This document shows, piece by piece, positions 13,100-36,420 of a stretch of DNA of 64,000 bases (the stretch's first letter is position 1; every line of letters starts with the position of its first letter). Below the pieces are notes generated by a model. That model saw only the letters and a list, made by a program, of their open reading frames with translations. It had not been told where the DNA came from and did no database searches. Both the position numbers and the translations under genes were made by a program. The DNA is from Gerris lacustris (taxonomy: Eukaryota > Arthropoda > Insecta > Hemiptera > Gerridae), in assembly GCA_951217055.1 (NCBI GenBank), contig OX578281.1, positions 27,886,101 through 27,950,100 on the forward strand, given 5' to 3'.

Positions 13100-13415
13100 T
13101 TTAATGCTAATGGCAAGATTTGTAGTATTAGTAAGGTACTAGTACTAGACGGGTCGGAAGAAACCCCTTGTTGGAACCTAGCAATTAGGCCATCACTTAG
13201 GCCCTTTTTACTATACCCGTGGTTGAGAGTTACAGCCACTTCACACATCATACCTCTGCACATTGTACCGCCGAAGCGAGTATGACGTGATCAATAGTGA
13301 GCCATATAAATCAGAGCGTCACGGCGAGGAATTGAACCCCATCTCGTATTGCTCATGATTCAGTGATGGCCGAGCAGACGAGGTAAGTAATTTAACCCAC
13401 ACGGCCACGCTAGTT
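13100..13415 (-). mobile_element. tRNA-derived SINE (SINE family 1), minus-strand copy
   Basis: On the minus strand it begins GTGGCCGTGTGG (A-box-like), followed about 60 bases on by GGTTCAATTCC (B box). Its body is shared with the plus-strand copy at about 62556-62860, including TCTGATTTATATG, 'CGGCGGTACA' and 'GGCCTAATTGCTAGGTTC'. Two copies far apart with pol III promoter boxes make a SINE assignment solid. The parent tRNA was not determined. Confidence 0.85.
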
Positions 13416-14271
13416 CTCAAGATTCAAGATTAAGATTAAATTAAGAGATTGAATGCAATCAGCTCTGGCCTCAGCCAGTCTGTTATACATAAATTACTAC
13501 TGAGATATCCAATCAGGCTGTGCATGTATGTGCTTTATTTGTTTGTATTTAATATCTACATCAGTACTTTACTTGAATGTAACTAGCTACTGTGTCATAG
13601 TGTACCTGCAAAATTGTATTTTGTTATGTAAAATTAATAAACATTTTCTTATGCAGATGATTAAGTATTTAATTTAAAGTATTTATTTATTTTTAAACAT
13701 ATTTAAAAATGTTTAACAGGTTGTTTCCATTTTATTTTCGGTTTTCAACGAAATTAGATTTATTTTCACTAATATCTTGGAAAATAGATTTTCCCCGAGA
13801 AAATATTTAAATGGTTACAGTTGTATTTATATATGGGCTACTATTTATACATATATGTTTCATCAAAATATTTGGAACCGTTTTTACAAATAATGTTGTT
13901 TCATGTTTTTTTCAGAGTTCAGAGGGGTTGCAGTCCCAAATTTTGAGCTGCAATTAATTTCTCCTTTTTGCATTGGGGTATGATATTTCTGAATATGTAT
14001 GCTAGATATCATTGAAATTGGCCCAAGAGTTTAAACTCCACGCGTCTGTACAGACTACCACAGATTACAGACAGACTTTTTTATTTTTTTAACCTGTATA
14101 AATAAAAGTTCTTAGGTGCAGGATCAAAACATGGACCTCGTCATTGATTAATTAGTGGCTGAGTTGAAGTGACTAAGTGAGGCTTTAATACCACGGCACT
14201 TCTGAACTTCTGTGGTGTAGGTATAATAATATTGGCTGTAGTTAAGGTAATATAATTGGCTAGTAGCTTAA
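13416..14271. other. Intergenic, dispersed repeats
   Basis: At about 13780-13822 there is a segment (attttccccgagaaaatatt within it) that is repeated exactly at about 20102-20145. From about 13915 to 14085 lies a family V copy with 'gtacagactaccacagatta'. No coding sequence. Confidence 0.6.
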
Positions 14272-14276
14272 GTTGT

Positions 14277-14407
14277 TAATGTAGGTTTTTAGAACGGTAA
14301 TACATTTATTTTAATTAAACACAAAGTGACAATGTAAAGTCTTTTTGGATGACTTCTACTTTACACAGTTGTTTGAAAATACTGCAAGTAGAAGTAGTAT
14401 TTTAACA
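14277..14407 (-). repeat. Copia 3' LTR (131 bp)
   Basis: In element orientation it starts TGTTAAAATACTACTTC and ends CCTACATTA. It differs from the other LTR only by lacking one C in the 'aaacacaaag' segment. The gag-pol stop codon (TAA) lies in its first six bases. Confidence 0.93.
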
Positions 14408-17400
14408 CTTCCCCTCAACTGTGGTGTCCAGTTGAAGTCCCATGAGCTTGCTGAACTTCTCAACTTTAATTTTCCCCAGGCTTTTGGTGAAGATATCCGC
14501 TACCATGTCTTCCGTTTTGAGGTATTCAATTTTAATATCACCAGAACGATAGGCCTCTCTGATGAAGTGGTAGCGGACGTCTATATGCTTAGTACGAGGA
14601 TGATGTCCCTCGTTTTCCACCATGTGTATAGCACTTTGGCTGTCACTATACAGTATGGTTGGTTCTGTGGCATAACCTTTGGCGTTGGGATCCAATTCCT
14701 TGAGTAGTCTTCGAAGGTATGTGGCTTCTTTTGCGGCGCTGGTCATTGCTATATACTCAGCTTCAGTGCTTGAAAGAGCCACTACCTGCTGTTTTCTAGC
14801 CTCCCAGGATATTGGTCCACCAGCTAATTTAAATACAAAACCTGTGTACGACTTGCGATCATTTGGTTGACCCGCCCAGTCTGCATCTACCAATCCTTCC
14901 AGTTTCCCTCCAGTCTTCCCGTAGAGGATGCCAGTGTTCGACGTATGCAGAAGGTATCGTAGAACTCCTTTTGCTGCGTTCCAATGCTGGATTTTAGGGC
15001 ATGAATTAAATTGACTCAGTAAACTTACGGAAAAAGCAATGTCAGGTCTAGTACATGTCGCCAAGTACAGAAGAGAACCTATCAATTGCTGATAAGCGTT
15101 TTGATCGGCAGCTTCCCCTTCTTCTGTACTTGTTGGATTAATTCTTAATTTTATGTTTTGATCTAAAGGTGTTGTTAGAGGTTTTGCGTTTTGCATGTTA
15201 TATTTTGTAAGTATTTCCTTAATATATTTCTTTTGTGTCATGAATATTTTATCGTCTAGTTTATTAATTTCAATTCCTAAAATATATTTAAGTTCACCTA
15301 GATCTTTAATTTTAAATTTATTTTCTAACTCAATTTTTACATTCTGGATTAATTTTTGGTCGCGTGACATTACTATTATGTCATCAACGTACACTGCTAT
15401 AATCACTATTTCATTTTTTATGATACGTGTATAAATGCAGTTTTCGTTTTGCAAGCGTTTAAATTTTATTGATTGTAACACGGAATTTAATTTTGTGTAC
15501 CATTGTCTACCCGCCTGTTTAAGTCCATAAATGGCCTTTTTTAGCTGACACACTTTCCCATCTTGTGTAGCAAAGTGTTCGGGTTGTTTCATAAAAATAA
15601 CTTCATCTAAGTCACCATTTAAAAAGGCTGTGGTTACATCCATTTGGTGAATGTGATACCCTTCCTCAGCAGCCAATGCTAGGAGTAACCTAATCGAACT
15701 ATATCGCACAACTGGTGCGAAGGTTTCGTCATAATCAACTCCATACTTTTGAGTAAATCCCTTGGCTACTAAACGTGCCTTAAAACGTTGTACTTTTCCA
15801 TCAGAATCGAGTTTAGTTTTAAACACCCATTTACAACCGATGGCTTTACGACCCTTAGGCAAATCTACTAGTTCCCATGTACCATTTTCAAGAAGTGAGT
15901 TATATTCTTCTTGCATAGATTTCTCCCATTCTCTACTATTGTTACAGCTTAGAGCTTGTTTTACAGTGGTGGGATCAATGCTAAAATTATTTGATTTCAT
16001 TTGATACACTTTTCTAGGTCTACCTGGCTTTCCTGTACGAACCTTTTTAGGTCTTCCAGGGCCACGTATCTGATTTGTAATACAGGGGACTGATTCAGCT
16101 TCTATATCTGAATTTGTTTCATCAGATGAAATATTATCATGGATTGATTCTACATCATTAATAATTAAATTTTGTTCGGTTCCTAAACAACTAGGTATTT
16201 CATTATTTTGGTTATTAATTGTTATTATTTTATTGTTATTTTTGTTGTTTTGAATTAGGTTTCCGAAATTGAAATGTGTAGATTCATTATTATCATCATC
16301 GTATTTTGGTGATATATTGTCAGAAGAATCGAAAATATCTAACTTTTGATTATTTTTAATTTGGTTAGTAAATTCCTCTAATATTTTAACGTTTCTACCT
16401 TTTATTGTGGAATTAGTACCTGGTTTCCATAAACGATATGCTTTTGATTCTTCGCAATAACCTACTAGAATGTATTCGTTTGTTTTTGAATTAAATTTAC
16501 CCTTACCAGGCTTTAAATCTAAAGATAATACTCTACTCCCTATTATTCTAAAGTGGGAAACAGTAGGCTTTCTACCCGACCACACCTCTTCAGGGGTTAA
16601 ATCATTAAGAGTGGCAGTTGGGCATCTATTGCGAATATAAGCTGCTGTATTAATTAATTCTGCCCATAAGCCATGTGGCAGGATTTTGGCAAGAAGCAGG
16701 CATCTAGCCATCTCAACTAAAGTTCGGTTTGCTCTTTCGGCTACACCGTTCTGTTGGGGGCTATACTCAACAGTTAATTGATGTTTGATACCTGATTGAT
16801 TTAAGAATGAATTAAAGTCATGGCTACAAAATTCTTTTGCGTTATCTGACCTTAGGACTTTAATTTTTCTCCCGGTTTGGTTTTCCATTTCGGCTTTATA
16901 TTTTTTAAAGTTATTAAGGGCTTCAGACTTTGATTTTAGGAAATAAACGCTTATTTTCCTAGACTTATCGTCAATGAAGGTTTGAAAATATTTAGCACCT
17001 CCAATTGAGGCTTTTCTCATGGGGCCACAAATGTCGGTGTGAATTAAATCTAAAATATTTTCAGATTTTGACTCAGAATGTTTTGGAAAAGGTTTCCTAG
17101 TTAACTTCCCTTTAATACAGGTTTCACATACTTCAGGGTATTTATCATTTTTATTAATTTTTAATCCTAGAACCATGTTTCGTGAATGTAGTTTTGTTAA
17201 GTCTGTTATGTTTAGATGTCCAAGTCTTTCATGCCAGAGTGAAGTAGTGTAATGAGAATGCACCTGATTAACATGTTCAACTTTATTTTTATTGTTATAC
17301 TCAAATTCTATTTCGTATAAATTATTTTTTAATTTAGCAATAAGAATTGTTTCGTTATTTTTGTTTAGAATTTTTGCTTCATTTTTTCCAAATAAAACTG

Positions 17401-18445
17401 TTTTTTGTAGTTTTGTAAGTTGACTAATAGAAAGTAAATTTGTTTTAATGTTAGGTATGTATAAAACATTAATTATGTTAAAGATTTGATTTTTGATTAT
17501 TACACTTACGTTGCCTATGCCTTCAACAATTGATTGGCTTTTATCTGCCATGAAAACAAAGCTATCTTTAAGTGGTTTGAATTGATAAAAACATTTTTTG
17601 TCATGCCACATATGTGCGGTAGCACCTGAGTCAAGGCAAAAAATATTTTTGTTTTTATATTTGTTATATGAGTCGTAAGAATTGCCTATATGGGATATAT
17701 TTAAAGTTTGTGGAGAGTACTTGCCAGCATTGGATCGAAACTGTCCAGAATACTGTTGACCTTTGTTTCGTCTATGATGGTTGCCTGATGTTTCTCCAGT
17801 GTGGTTTCTTTCTAATTTGTTGTTTCTTGGTTGATGTTGCTTACTGAATTTCCTTTGACTTGAAAGTAGTACGCCTTGTTGATTTTCTTCTGTTAAATCA
17901 TTTCGCCTTAGCTCCTCTTCTTTTATTTTTATTTTGAGAGTTTCTAAGTTTGGAAGTTGGTCACGGCTTTCAATCGCACAACGAAAATTATCGTAATCAT
18001 CAGAAAGACTACACAGTAATATTATAGATAGAAATTCTTCCGGAACTACAAAATCAATTTCTTTTAGTTTTTCTGTTATTGACGTAAAGTTTTGTAAATG
18101 ATCTGACATCGACAGATTCGTGTCATGTTTAAGTTTGATTAGCTGTCTAATTAATGTAACTTTTCGGCTTGCTGTCTTTGGAGTATAAATTTCTTCTAAT
18201 TTTCTCCAAGCTTCTGCTGCTGTTTTGCAGTCTTTGAGTGGAGACAACTCTGTAGGTGTTATACCCAAGACAATAGTTGCCAGAGCTTTTTGGTCCTTGG
18301 CAATCCAACTTTCATCCGATTTGGCCATTGCGTCATTCACATAGCCCCAGAGTTCCTGGTGCACAAGTACCATCCGCATCTGAAGCTTCCAGACGTCATA
18401 GTTTGTTGGATTCAACTTTTCAATGTTGTATATGTTGTTACTCAT
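14402..18445 (-). CDS. Copia Gag-Pol polyprotein (1347 aa, uninterrupted)
   Basis: The start is the ATG at 18445 (MSNNIYNIEKLNPTNYDVWK). Gag occupies about residues 1-260 and begins with a DUF4219/UBN2-like segment. The aspartic protease has DSGA at Asp272. The pre-integrase zinc motif is H405/H410/C440/C443. The integrase triad is Asp471, Asp534, Glu570, with the canonical 35-residue D-E spacing. The integrase C-terminal region carries two AT-hooks (GPGRPKK and KPGRPRK, about 794-812). The reverse transcriptase runs from WELVDLPKGRKAIGCKWVFK to YVDD (1019-1022). RNase H follows with ADWAG, SSTEAEY, YSDSQSA and TKHIDVRYH. The stop lies inside the 3' LTR. Unusually, no CCHC zinc knuckle is visible between gag and protease, only a His/Arg/Asn-rich stretch. 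The product would form virus-like particles and copy the element's RNA into DNA. Confidence 0.96.
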   Translation of the reverse strand: MSNNIYNIEKLNPTNYDVWKLQMRMVLVHQELWGYVNDAMAKSDESWIAKDQKALATIVLGITPTELSPLKDCKTAAEAWRKLEEIYTPKTASRKVTLIRQLIKLKHDTNLSMSDHLQNFTSITEKLKEIDFVVPEEFLSIILLCSLSDDYDNFRCAIESRDQLPNLETLKIKIKEEELRRNDLTEENQQGVLLSSQRKFSKQHQPRNNKLERNHTGETSGNHHRRNKGQQYSGQFRSNAGKYSPQTLNISHIGNSYDSYNKYKNKNIFCLDSGATAHMWHDKKCFYQFKPLKDSFVFMADKSQSIVEGIGNVSVIIKNQIFNIINVLYIPNIKTNLLSISQLTKLQKTVLFGKNEAKILNKNNETILIAKLKNNLYEIEFEYNNKNKVEHVNQVHSHYTTSLWHERLGHLNITDLTKLHSRNMVLGLKINKNDKYPEVCETCIKGKLTRKPFPKHSESKSENILDLIHTDICGPMRKASIGGAKYFQTFIDDKSRKISVYFLKSKSEALNNFKKYKAEMENQTGRKIKVLRSDNAKEFCSHDFNSFLNQSGIKHQLTVEYSPQQNGVAERANRTLVEMARCLLLAKILPHGLWAELINTAAYIRNRCPTATLNDLTPEEVWSGRKPTVSHFRIIGSRVLSLDLKPGKGKFNSKTNEYILVGYCEESKAYRLWKPGTNSTIKGRNVKILEEFTNQIKNNQKLDIFDSSDNISPKYDDDNNESTHFNFGNLIQNNKNNNKIITINNQNNEIPSCLGTEQNLIINDVESIHDNISSDETNSDIEAESVPCITNQIRGPGRPKKVRTGKPGRPRKVYQMKSNNFSIDPTTVKQALSCNNSREWEKSMQEEYNSLLENGTWELVDLPKGRKAIGCKWVFKTKLDSDGKVQRFKARLVAKGFTQKYGVDYDETFAPVVRYSSIRLLLALAAEEGYHIHQMDVTTAFLNGDLDEVIFMKQPEHFATQDGKVCQLKKAIYGLKQAGRQWYTKLNSVLQSIKFKRLQNENCIYTRIIKNEIVIIAVYVDDIIVMSRDQKLIQNVKIELENKFKIKDLGELKYILGIEINKLDDKIFMTQKKYIKEILTKYNMQNAKPLTTPLDQNIKLRINPTSTEEGEAADQNAYQQLIGSLLYLATCTRPDIAFSVSLLSQFNSCPKIQHWNAAKGVLRYLLHTSNTGILYGKTGGKLEGLVDADWAGQPNDRKSYTGFVFKLAGGPISWEARKQQVVALSSTEAEYIAMTSAAKEATYLRRLLKELDPNAKGYATEPTILYSDSQSAIHMVENEGHHPRTKHIDVRYHFIREAYRSGDIKIEYLKTEDMVADIFTKSLGKIKVEKFSKLMGLQLDTTVEGKC

Positions 18446-18497
18446 ATTGAACAATTTTCATTCCATTAAGCACGTTACACGTTTCACGTAACCTATC

Positions 18498-18508
18498 GGC
18501 CCATAACC
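18498..18508 (-). promoter_or_regulatory. Copia primer-binding site (initiator tRNA-Met type)
   Basis: Immediately after the 5' LTR, in element orientation, comes GGTTATGGGCC. Drosophila copia primes from an internal fragment of initiator tRNA-Met whose anticodon stem-loop is complementary to such a sequence. The zero-base spacing to the LTR supports the boundary. Confidence 0.75.
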
Positions 18509-18640
18509 TAATGTAGGTTTTTAGAACGGTAATACATTTATTTTAATTAAACCACAAAGTGACAATGTAAAGTCTTTTTGGATGACTTCTACTTTACACA
18601 GTTGTTTGAAAATACTGCAAGTAGAAGTAGTATTTTAACA
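18509..18640 (-). repeat. Copia 5' LTR (132 bp)
   Basis: Same sequence as the 3' LTR apart from one extra C. Very short LTRs are usual for copia elements. It should hold the element's promoter and poly(A) functions, but no clear TATA box was assigned. Confidence 0.93.
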
Positions 18641-18645
18641 GTTGT

Positions 18646-21230
18646 TGCTATAGCAAGTAAGGAATTGCAGTTGGAGCATATTTGGTTGGTTTAGAAGGGA
18701 CAAAACAAATTACATATCTGCAGAAGAACTTTCAGTAGTGAAATGTATTCTCTTAGAACGATATCTCCATTTTAAAATTATGATTAAATGAAGGATACAT
18801 TAAGACAAGAAACGTTTGAATGGGTGGGTGTAAAAGGGCTTTTGTTATGTATTACTCAACATTAATTTTTTTGGGGGGGAATACGGCCCTACGTGTGAAG
18901 TAAGGGTTGATGTAGTTCTAAGTACTTCAGAAAGTCGCTAGAGGCCAGGAGAATCTCAGAAACAGAAGAATAATTGAGAAGTCAAAGTGGGAGAAATGTT
19001 GTTTTAATGATTTTTCCTTCTTCTTTACACAAATTCATTACCCTCAATAACGAAATGAGAAGAAGAAAGACCTAATTGACATGACCAAGACCAAGATTAT
19101 ATAACTATAGAGAAACACAAGCTATTTTTTCCATCATTGCCTCCTATGTAGCCACATAGAATGTGTACAATATAGCTACATACTTCCCTTGATTCTGCAT
19201 ACTGCACTTGGTGCTGCTTACATTGTATTATTTTGTAAACAGTCAGTCAACTAGTGTGCCACATTTTACGTTTTCTCGCATCCTATCGCGTATTGTAATG
19301 ATGTTTTAAAATATGCTTTTACTTATATAAATACTATCATTTATATAAATATGTATATAATTTTCCCCTCTTTTGCTTCCGAGCTTACCGAGGGTGAAGA
19401 AAGATGTGATCGTTCTAAAGAATGAACAATTTTTATGTCTCATGACAGAAATCCGTTTCAGATGTCAGGGAACATTTTTGGTTCCGTGTTTATCTGTCGG
19501 TCTGCCTGTCGCTTAATTTTTGTGAACCAACTTATCTTAAAAACAGAACGTCCAATTTTAATGAAATTTGAATAATAGGTCGTAATTAGCCCATTGTTGG
19601 TCCCATATAAGTTTTAACCTTCAATTCCCACTTCTTTCTCCTCCTCATCCACACCAACATCAGTAGGTTACCTAATCATCCAACTTTTTTGTTTTGGGTA
19701 GTAGAAGTTATTTAACTTAACAATGGATATATTTCATCCTTAAAGGGTCATCCCTGTTATTTTTAATCATGTAAATTTCAATATAATGTTATCTTCTAGT
19801 CAGCCAGGTTAGTAAGAAGTTAATGTTTAAATGTAAATAAGTCGTTATAAATGGTTAATGTCATTAAAATATTTAATGCTTAGGTAGTAATTATTATATT
19901 TAATAAAATTTGTTTCTAGCTTAAGAATAACCCAAGGAGGAGGCGAAATATCGCTAGAGGGAGGGTATTTATTTGTTTGTTTCTTTATTTATTTTTCTTT
20001 ATTTACAAATTCAACAATTTTTTTATATTTCAAAAATACAATTTCAAGTGCCTAGAATAACAAATATAAATTACCTACAACCTTTGTAATTTATATCAGT
20101 CTATCTTGGAAAATAGATTTTCCCCGAGAAAATATTTAAATGGAGATTCCACTGATCCTGTAAAATTTTCAAACTGTACGTTACAATAATTTATAAATGT
20201 AATAAAATCGTATCAATCAATTGTTTTTATATACAATTTACAAAATAGTTATAAAATATAATATACATTTTTTTAACCTTTAGTTTGCTAAGATTAGGTA
20301 ATATAGCGATTTATATCTTTGCAGTGACTGCAAATGGCTTTAAAATACAAACACAACATAATTTAACTGACGTAAAATTTTAGAGCCTATATTACTATAA
20401 TAACATTAATGTTTGCCTCAAAATCATCTAAAATAAGTTCTTGGTCTTCAAATAGTGACTGCGTCATGATAGCTATGGTCTCTATTGTAAGGTTACGTTT
20501 ACCGATACAATTTTTTAAATGGATTGTTGCATCGTATCCATAGTGTAAATATTGGACATTGTAAACAAAGCCTAAGGACAAGTGACTCGGATAACCTCCT
20601 ATAACCTTAAATTGCCCTTTACCCTTTCAAGTACCATTATATAATTGCCCATACCATAACCACTCCTAAGAATATTGAACCGCACCTATTATAATATCCT
20701 CTATCAAGTTCTAACAACCATTTACCACCATAACCCCCTCTCAATCATATTTTTCAACTTATACATTTACTTTTACTCAATATACAGGAGGACAAAGAAC
20801 TCTAATCCCCATCAACCACCTCAAAGTAAATATTTGTTTAATGTTTCGACTTATTTACCACATAAAAGATCAACCACATAGGAAGATCCAGAACTCTAAC
20901 CACGTATTTTTCAACATTGAGACTTATTCACATAGTAAGACCCTGAACTCTTAACACTTCTAAGCACATATTTTTCAGCCATTGAGACTTATTTTCACCA
21001 CAGGAAGGCCCAGAACTTTATTAAGTTTCCAGCCGCTGCAGATTACTGATATTAATTCACTACAGAAAGACCCAGAACTTTATAATGAATCCAGCCACAG
21101 AAGCTTAAAATACTCTATCTTAAATGAATAGTTAACATTTTAAGCTATTAAAGTAAGTATATCTTGAGGTAAATTGATATCGAAAGAACGATATTCTTAA
21201 AGGGCTTCATCGCTTCTGACGATGATGATC
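18646..21230. other. Intergenic between copia and the protease gene
   Basis: Contains a MITE-terminus-like segment at about 19245-19290 ('ctagtgtgccacat...tcgcatcctatcgcg'), a family S copy (about 19370-19620), the exact repeat of the 13780 segment at 20102-20145, and a degenerate 60-70-bp periodicity around 'cagaactct...gagacttatt' at about 20790-21080. A minus-strand AATAAA lies near 21014 and could serve the protease transcript. Confidence 0.55.
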
Positions 21231-33377
<12,147 letters not shown>

Positions 33378-36159
33378 CGTAATTAAAATAGCTAAACAAT
33401 AATTAAGGGTAAGAAAGGATTCGAAATTAATTATTTGTCAATATATTTATTTTTTTAATTAAAATAATTAATACTATTACTTATTTATTTGTTTACTTTT
33501 AAAATACTCTTTATTTTATGTAATACTGTTTAATATAATTAACGAATAATTTAATTGTAATTTGATTAATTTAAAGTAATTAACATATCATCTTAAAATG
33601 ATTTCATTACATTTTTTTTCAATTCACTAGACAAGTGAAATAAATAAATGTTAAAAAATTTACTTTTCTTTATTTTCAGTTTTTGTTACCTGCCACTTGA
33701 CTTAAAATGATTGAATGTTGAAATCTCTTACTAAAATCTTTAATAATCAAAATTGGAATTCTTTTGAGCAACAATTGTTTTTCTTTTTTTGATTTAAATT
33801 ATTTTTTTAAATTTAAAATAATAATCTATAAACCCATATAAATTATTTTGTTTGTTTAATCAATTTAATAAAAATATTATAATAAATACTAATTTTTTAC
33901 GTTTTTGTTTTGTAAAAACTAAAATTATGAATTTAAATATAAATAAATCCAGTCAGAACCAAACTATTACTTAACATTAATTTAAAAAAAAAGAAATTTC
34001 TAATGGGAAATTAGTAGTATCACTAATGGGAAATTAGTAGTATCAACATGCAAATTAGAACTGAATATAATATTTCTGTTTCTTTCAGAAGTTAAAATTT
34101 TCTCTGGGCAATTCAACGAGGCTTATCAGTTGACCCAAGATATGAACCCTCTGATCTACTAGCATCAAGATATTGACCCAGTGAGCTGGTTTACTCATAA
34201 ATGGAATCATTATCACTATATGTGGGGAATTTTATTTTATAATATGCTATAAAAGAATAGATATATATTCTGTTTTTTTTTCATGTAACTTCTAATTTGT
34301 TTATTTCACATTTATTTAAATTTATTTTTTCCCCGAATCGAATAAATTTTTATTGTGAAATACATTTAGGTCAAAATATTATTCGAATTTTTATTTACTT
34401 GTTTAATTTCCTAGAATAATAGTTATTAATTTGTGGATTACTATACAAACTACCAGTTTTAATTTCTTTATTTTTGTACTTTCACATAATAATTTATGCA
34501 GCTTTTTGTTAAATTTACTCAATTTGAGGTTTTTAAAAAATCCAATTGTCCGTTCCTATAATAACTTTTTCACAAATCTACTCATTTCGAGGTTTTAATA
34601 ATCCACTTATCCGTTCCTCAAGTTTTACTACAGAGGCTTTGGGTAATAGAAAATTAATATTATGAATCTGAGGGAGAAAAACCAACCAGATAAGTCGTAA
34701 ATAGATAAAGTAAATCTTGGTGACAATGATAATAAGATTGGGACTATAAAATTGATATAGTAATATTTAACCATTCAGTTGAAATTCGTCAGCAAGATAA
34801 GAAATTCTTCAAACAGAACTAATGTCGTTTAATCAGTGGAAACTTGGCCAATTCAATTCGTGAAATAATTTAAACAAATAAAATAAAAGAAAGAAACAAT
34901 GAATATCATTGAAAAATTAAATTTTTGTATTTTAGTCCTAAAGAATAACAATTACAACCGAAACAAAATAGTATTACTACGATTTCAAAAGAATAACAAT
35001 TACATCGCAAACAAAGCAGTATAACTTCGATTATAAAAGAACAACAACTTCATCGCAAACAAAGTAGAATTACTATTATTAACATAGTAGGTGATGGAAC
35101 ATCGCTTTGTACCTTTTTTACTCAACACATAAATAGAGTTAATCCAAAAACAATTATAGCTAACAGAGTTAATAATATATTATCTAACAACTAAATAACT
35201 ACATCCGTAGACTATACTATGAAGTATATATTATACGGCGTAATTTAGGAAAAGTAAGCGTGATTGCAACGAACAACATTGAATATAATTTTATTTAAAT
35301 AATGAGAAGGCAGTTGATTTGATTTAGCAATGATTTATCATACATATTATCAAATTAAAAAAAACAAAACAATCACTGATTTGCTCTTATAACACTTAAA
35401 TATACAATATAAAAGAAACTATCTTTTAAAAGAGCTACATTACTAACTAAACCATTTGATATTTACCTCTTCACTATTTAAATTTTGTCTATTTTAGTTT
35501 AGAGACTTACAAAATCTTAAAAGTAGATTTTTTTTTTTTTTTTAATCTTAACAGTATACTAAAATCAATGTATCAAAGACATACAATTAATATAAATTTG
35601 AAGTAATCCTATCGCAGAAGAATTGTTAAAATTGTTTATCATTATAGATTAATTGATTCGATTGGATAATTAAGGCAGTTGGTACACCTGTACATTCCGT
35701 AAAATAACTGGTTTCCCGCGCAGATAATCTCACTACTTTAGGAAAATGTACGGAGTTAGGCACGATAAAATTTAATAACATAATGGATGATTTGTTGATT
35801 AATCATGATAGTAAGGAAGAGAAGTGATAGTGATGACTGGATATTATAATTTTGGTCATGTGCAATACGCAATATGACTAAATATATAAAACACGAGCTG
35901 TTAAGCCCACGGCAATGGGCTTAATTTTATACTTAAAAAAAAGTTAAATAATTTAGATAAGTTATTATATCTATTTGAAGACCAAAAAATCAAGACAAAC
36001 CTTTATTTTATTGGAATAAATGCGGGTGCCTTAGCTTAGCAATAACAAATCATTTCGAGGTGAGTCGTCGCCATCGGGACACTACTTGATTATATAAATA
36101 ATAATGTCAATGTTTTGTTGCTTGTAAAGTAATTGTTTACATGTACGTGAAGGTTATGT
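33378..36159. other. Gene-poor AT-rich intergenic DNA
   Basis: No gene seen. Contains a 22-bp direct duplication at 34001-34044 ('aatgggaaattagtagtatc') and three degenerate copies of a unit of about 53 bp at about 34939-35080 ('aaagaataacaattaca' followed by 'cgcaaacaaag'). Confidence 0.6.
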
Positions 36160-36420
36160 TAGGAATCTAAATCCACACCACACATTGGCTGTGCTATACG
36201 ACATGGCAAGTGCAGCTTGCCTCTAGTGTAGCACGCTAAGTGCAGTAGCCTACGTGTGGATGGTTGAGTTGGTGATTGTAAATGCGCTTGTGAAGGTTGA
36301 GGCTGGCGTTGGCCAACTGGCGCATAATCGCAAGGGGGTGGCCCTATAGGGCCCTATAGGGTGGCTATCCACACATTGGCCGCATGCTATTGGGCCATCC
36401 CTATATTTATTACACCTGTT
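36160..36420. other. GC-rich island with palindromic CCCTATAGGG repeats
   Basis: Locally GC-rich against a very AT-rich background. It includes tandem CCCTATAGGG palindromes at about 36341-36361 and two occurrences of 'ccacacattggc' (about 36176 and 36370). No frame, tRNA or known element was recognised. Confidence 0.5.

Larger units (their letters stand above)
14277..18640 (-). mobile_element. Complete Ty1/copia LTR retrotransposon with 5-bp target duplication
   Basis: A 4,364-bp element runs on the minus strand: 5' LTR at 18640-18509, tRNA primer-binding site directly adjoining, one gag-pol frame, purine tract GAGGGGAAG and 3' LTR at 14407-14277. The flanking target duplication is GTTGT at 14272-14276 and 18641-18645. 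The two LTRs differ by a single one-base indel, so insertion was recent. The single uninterrupted frame, intact catalytic residues and near-identical LTRs suggest the copy could still be functional; this is inferred. Confidence 0.96.

Noticed and set aside
20387..20881. Frames of 64-68 codons on both strands
   Set aside because: AT-rich, no recognisable domain or neighbouring exons, and overlapping a degenerate tandem repeat.
36335..36365. Short direct/palindromic repeats as a CRISPR-like array
   Set aside because: Two adjacent palindromes with no spacers, in eukaryotic DNA with introns.
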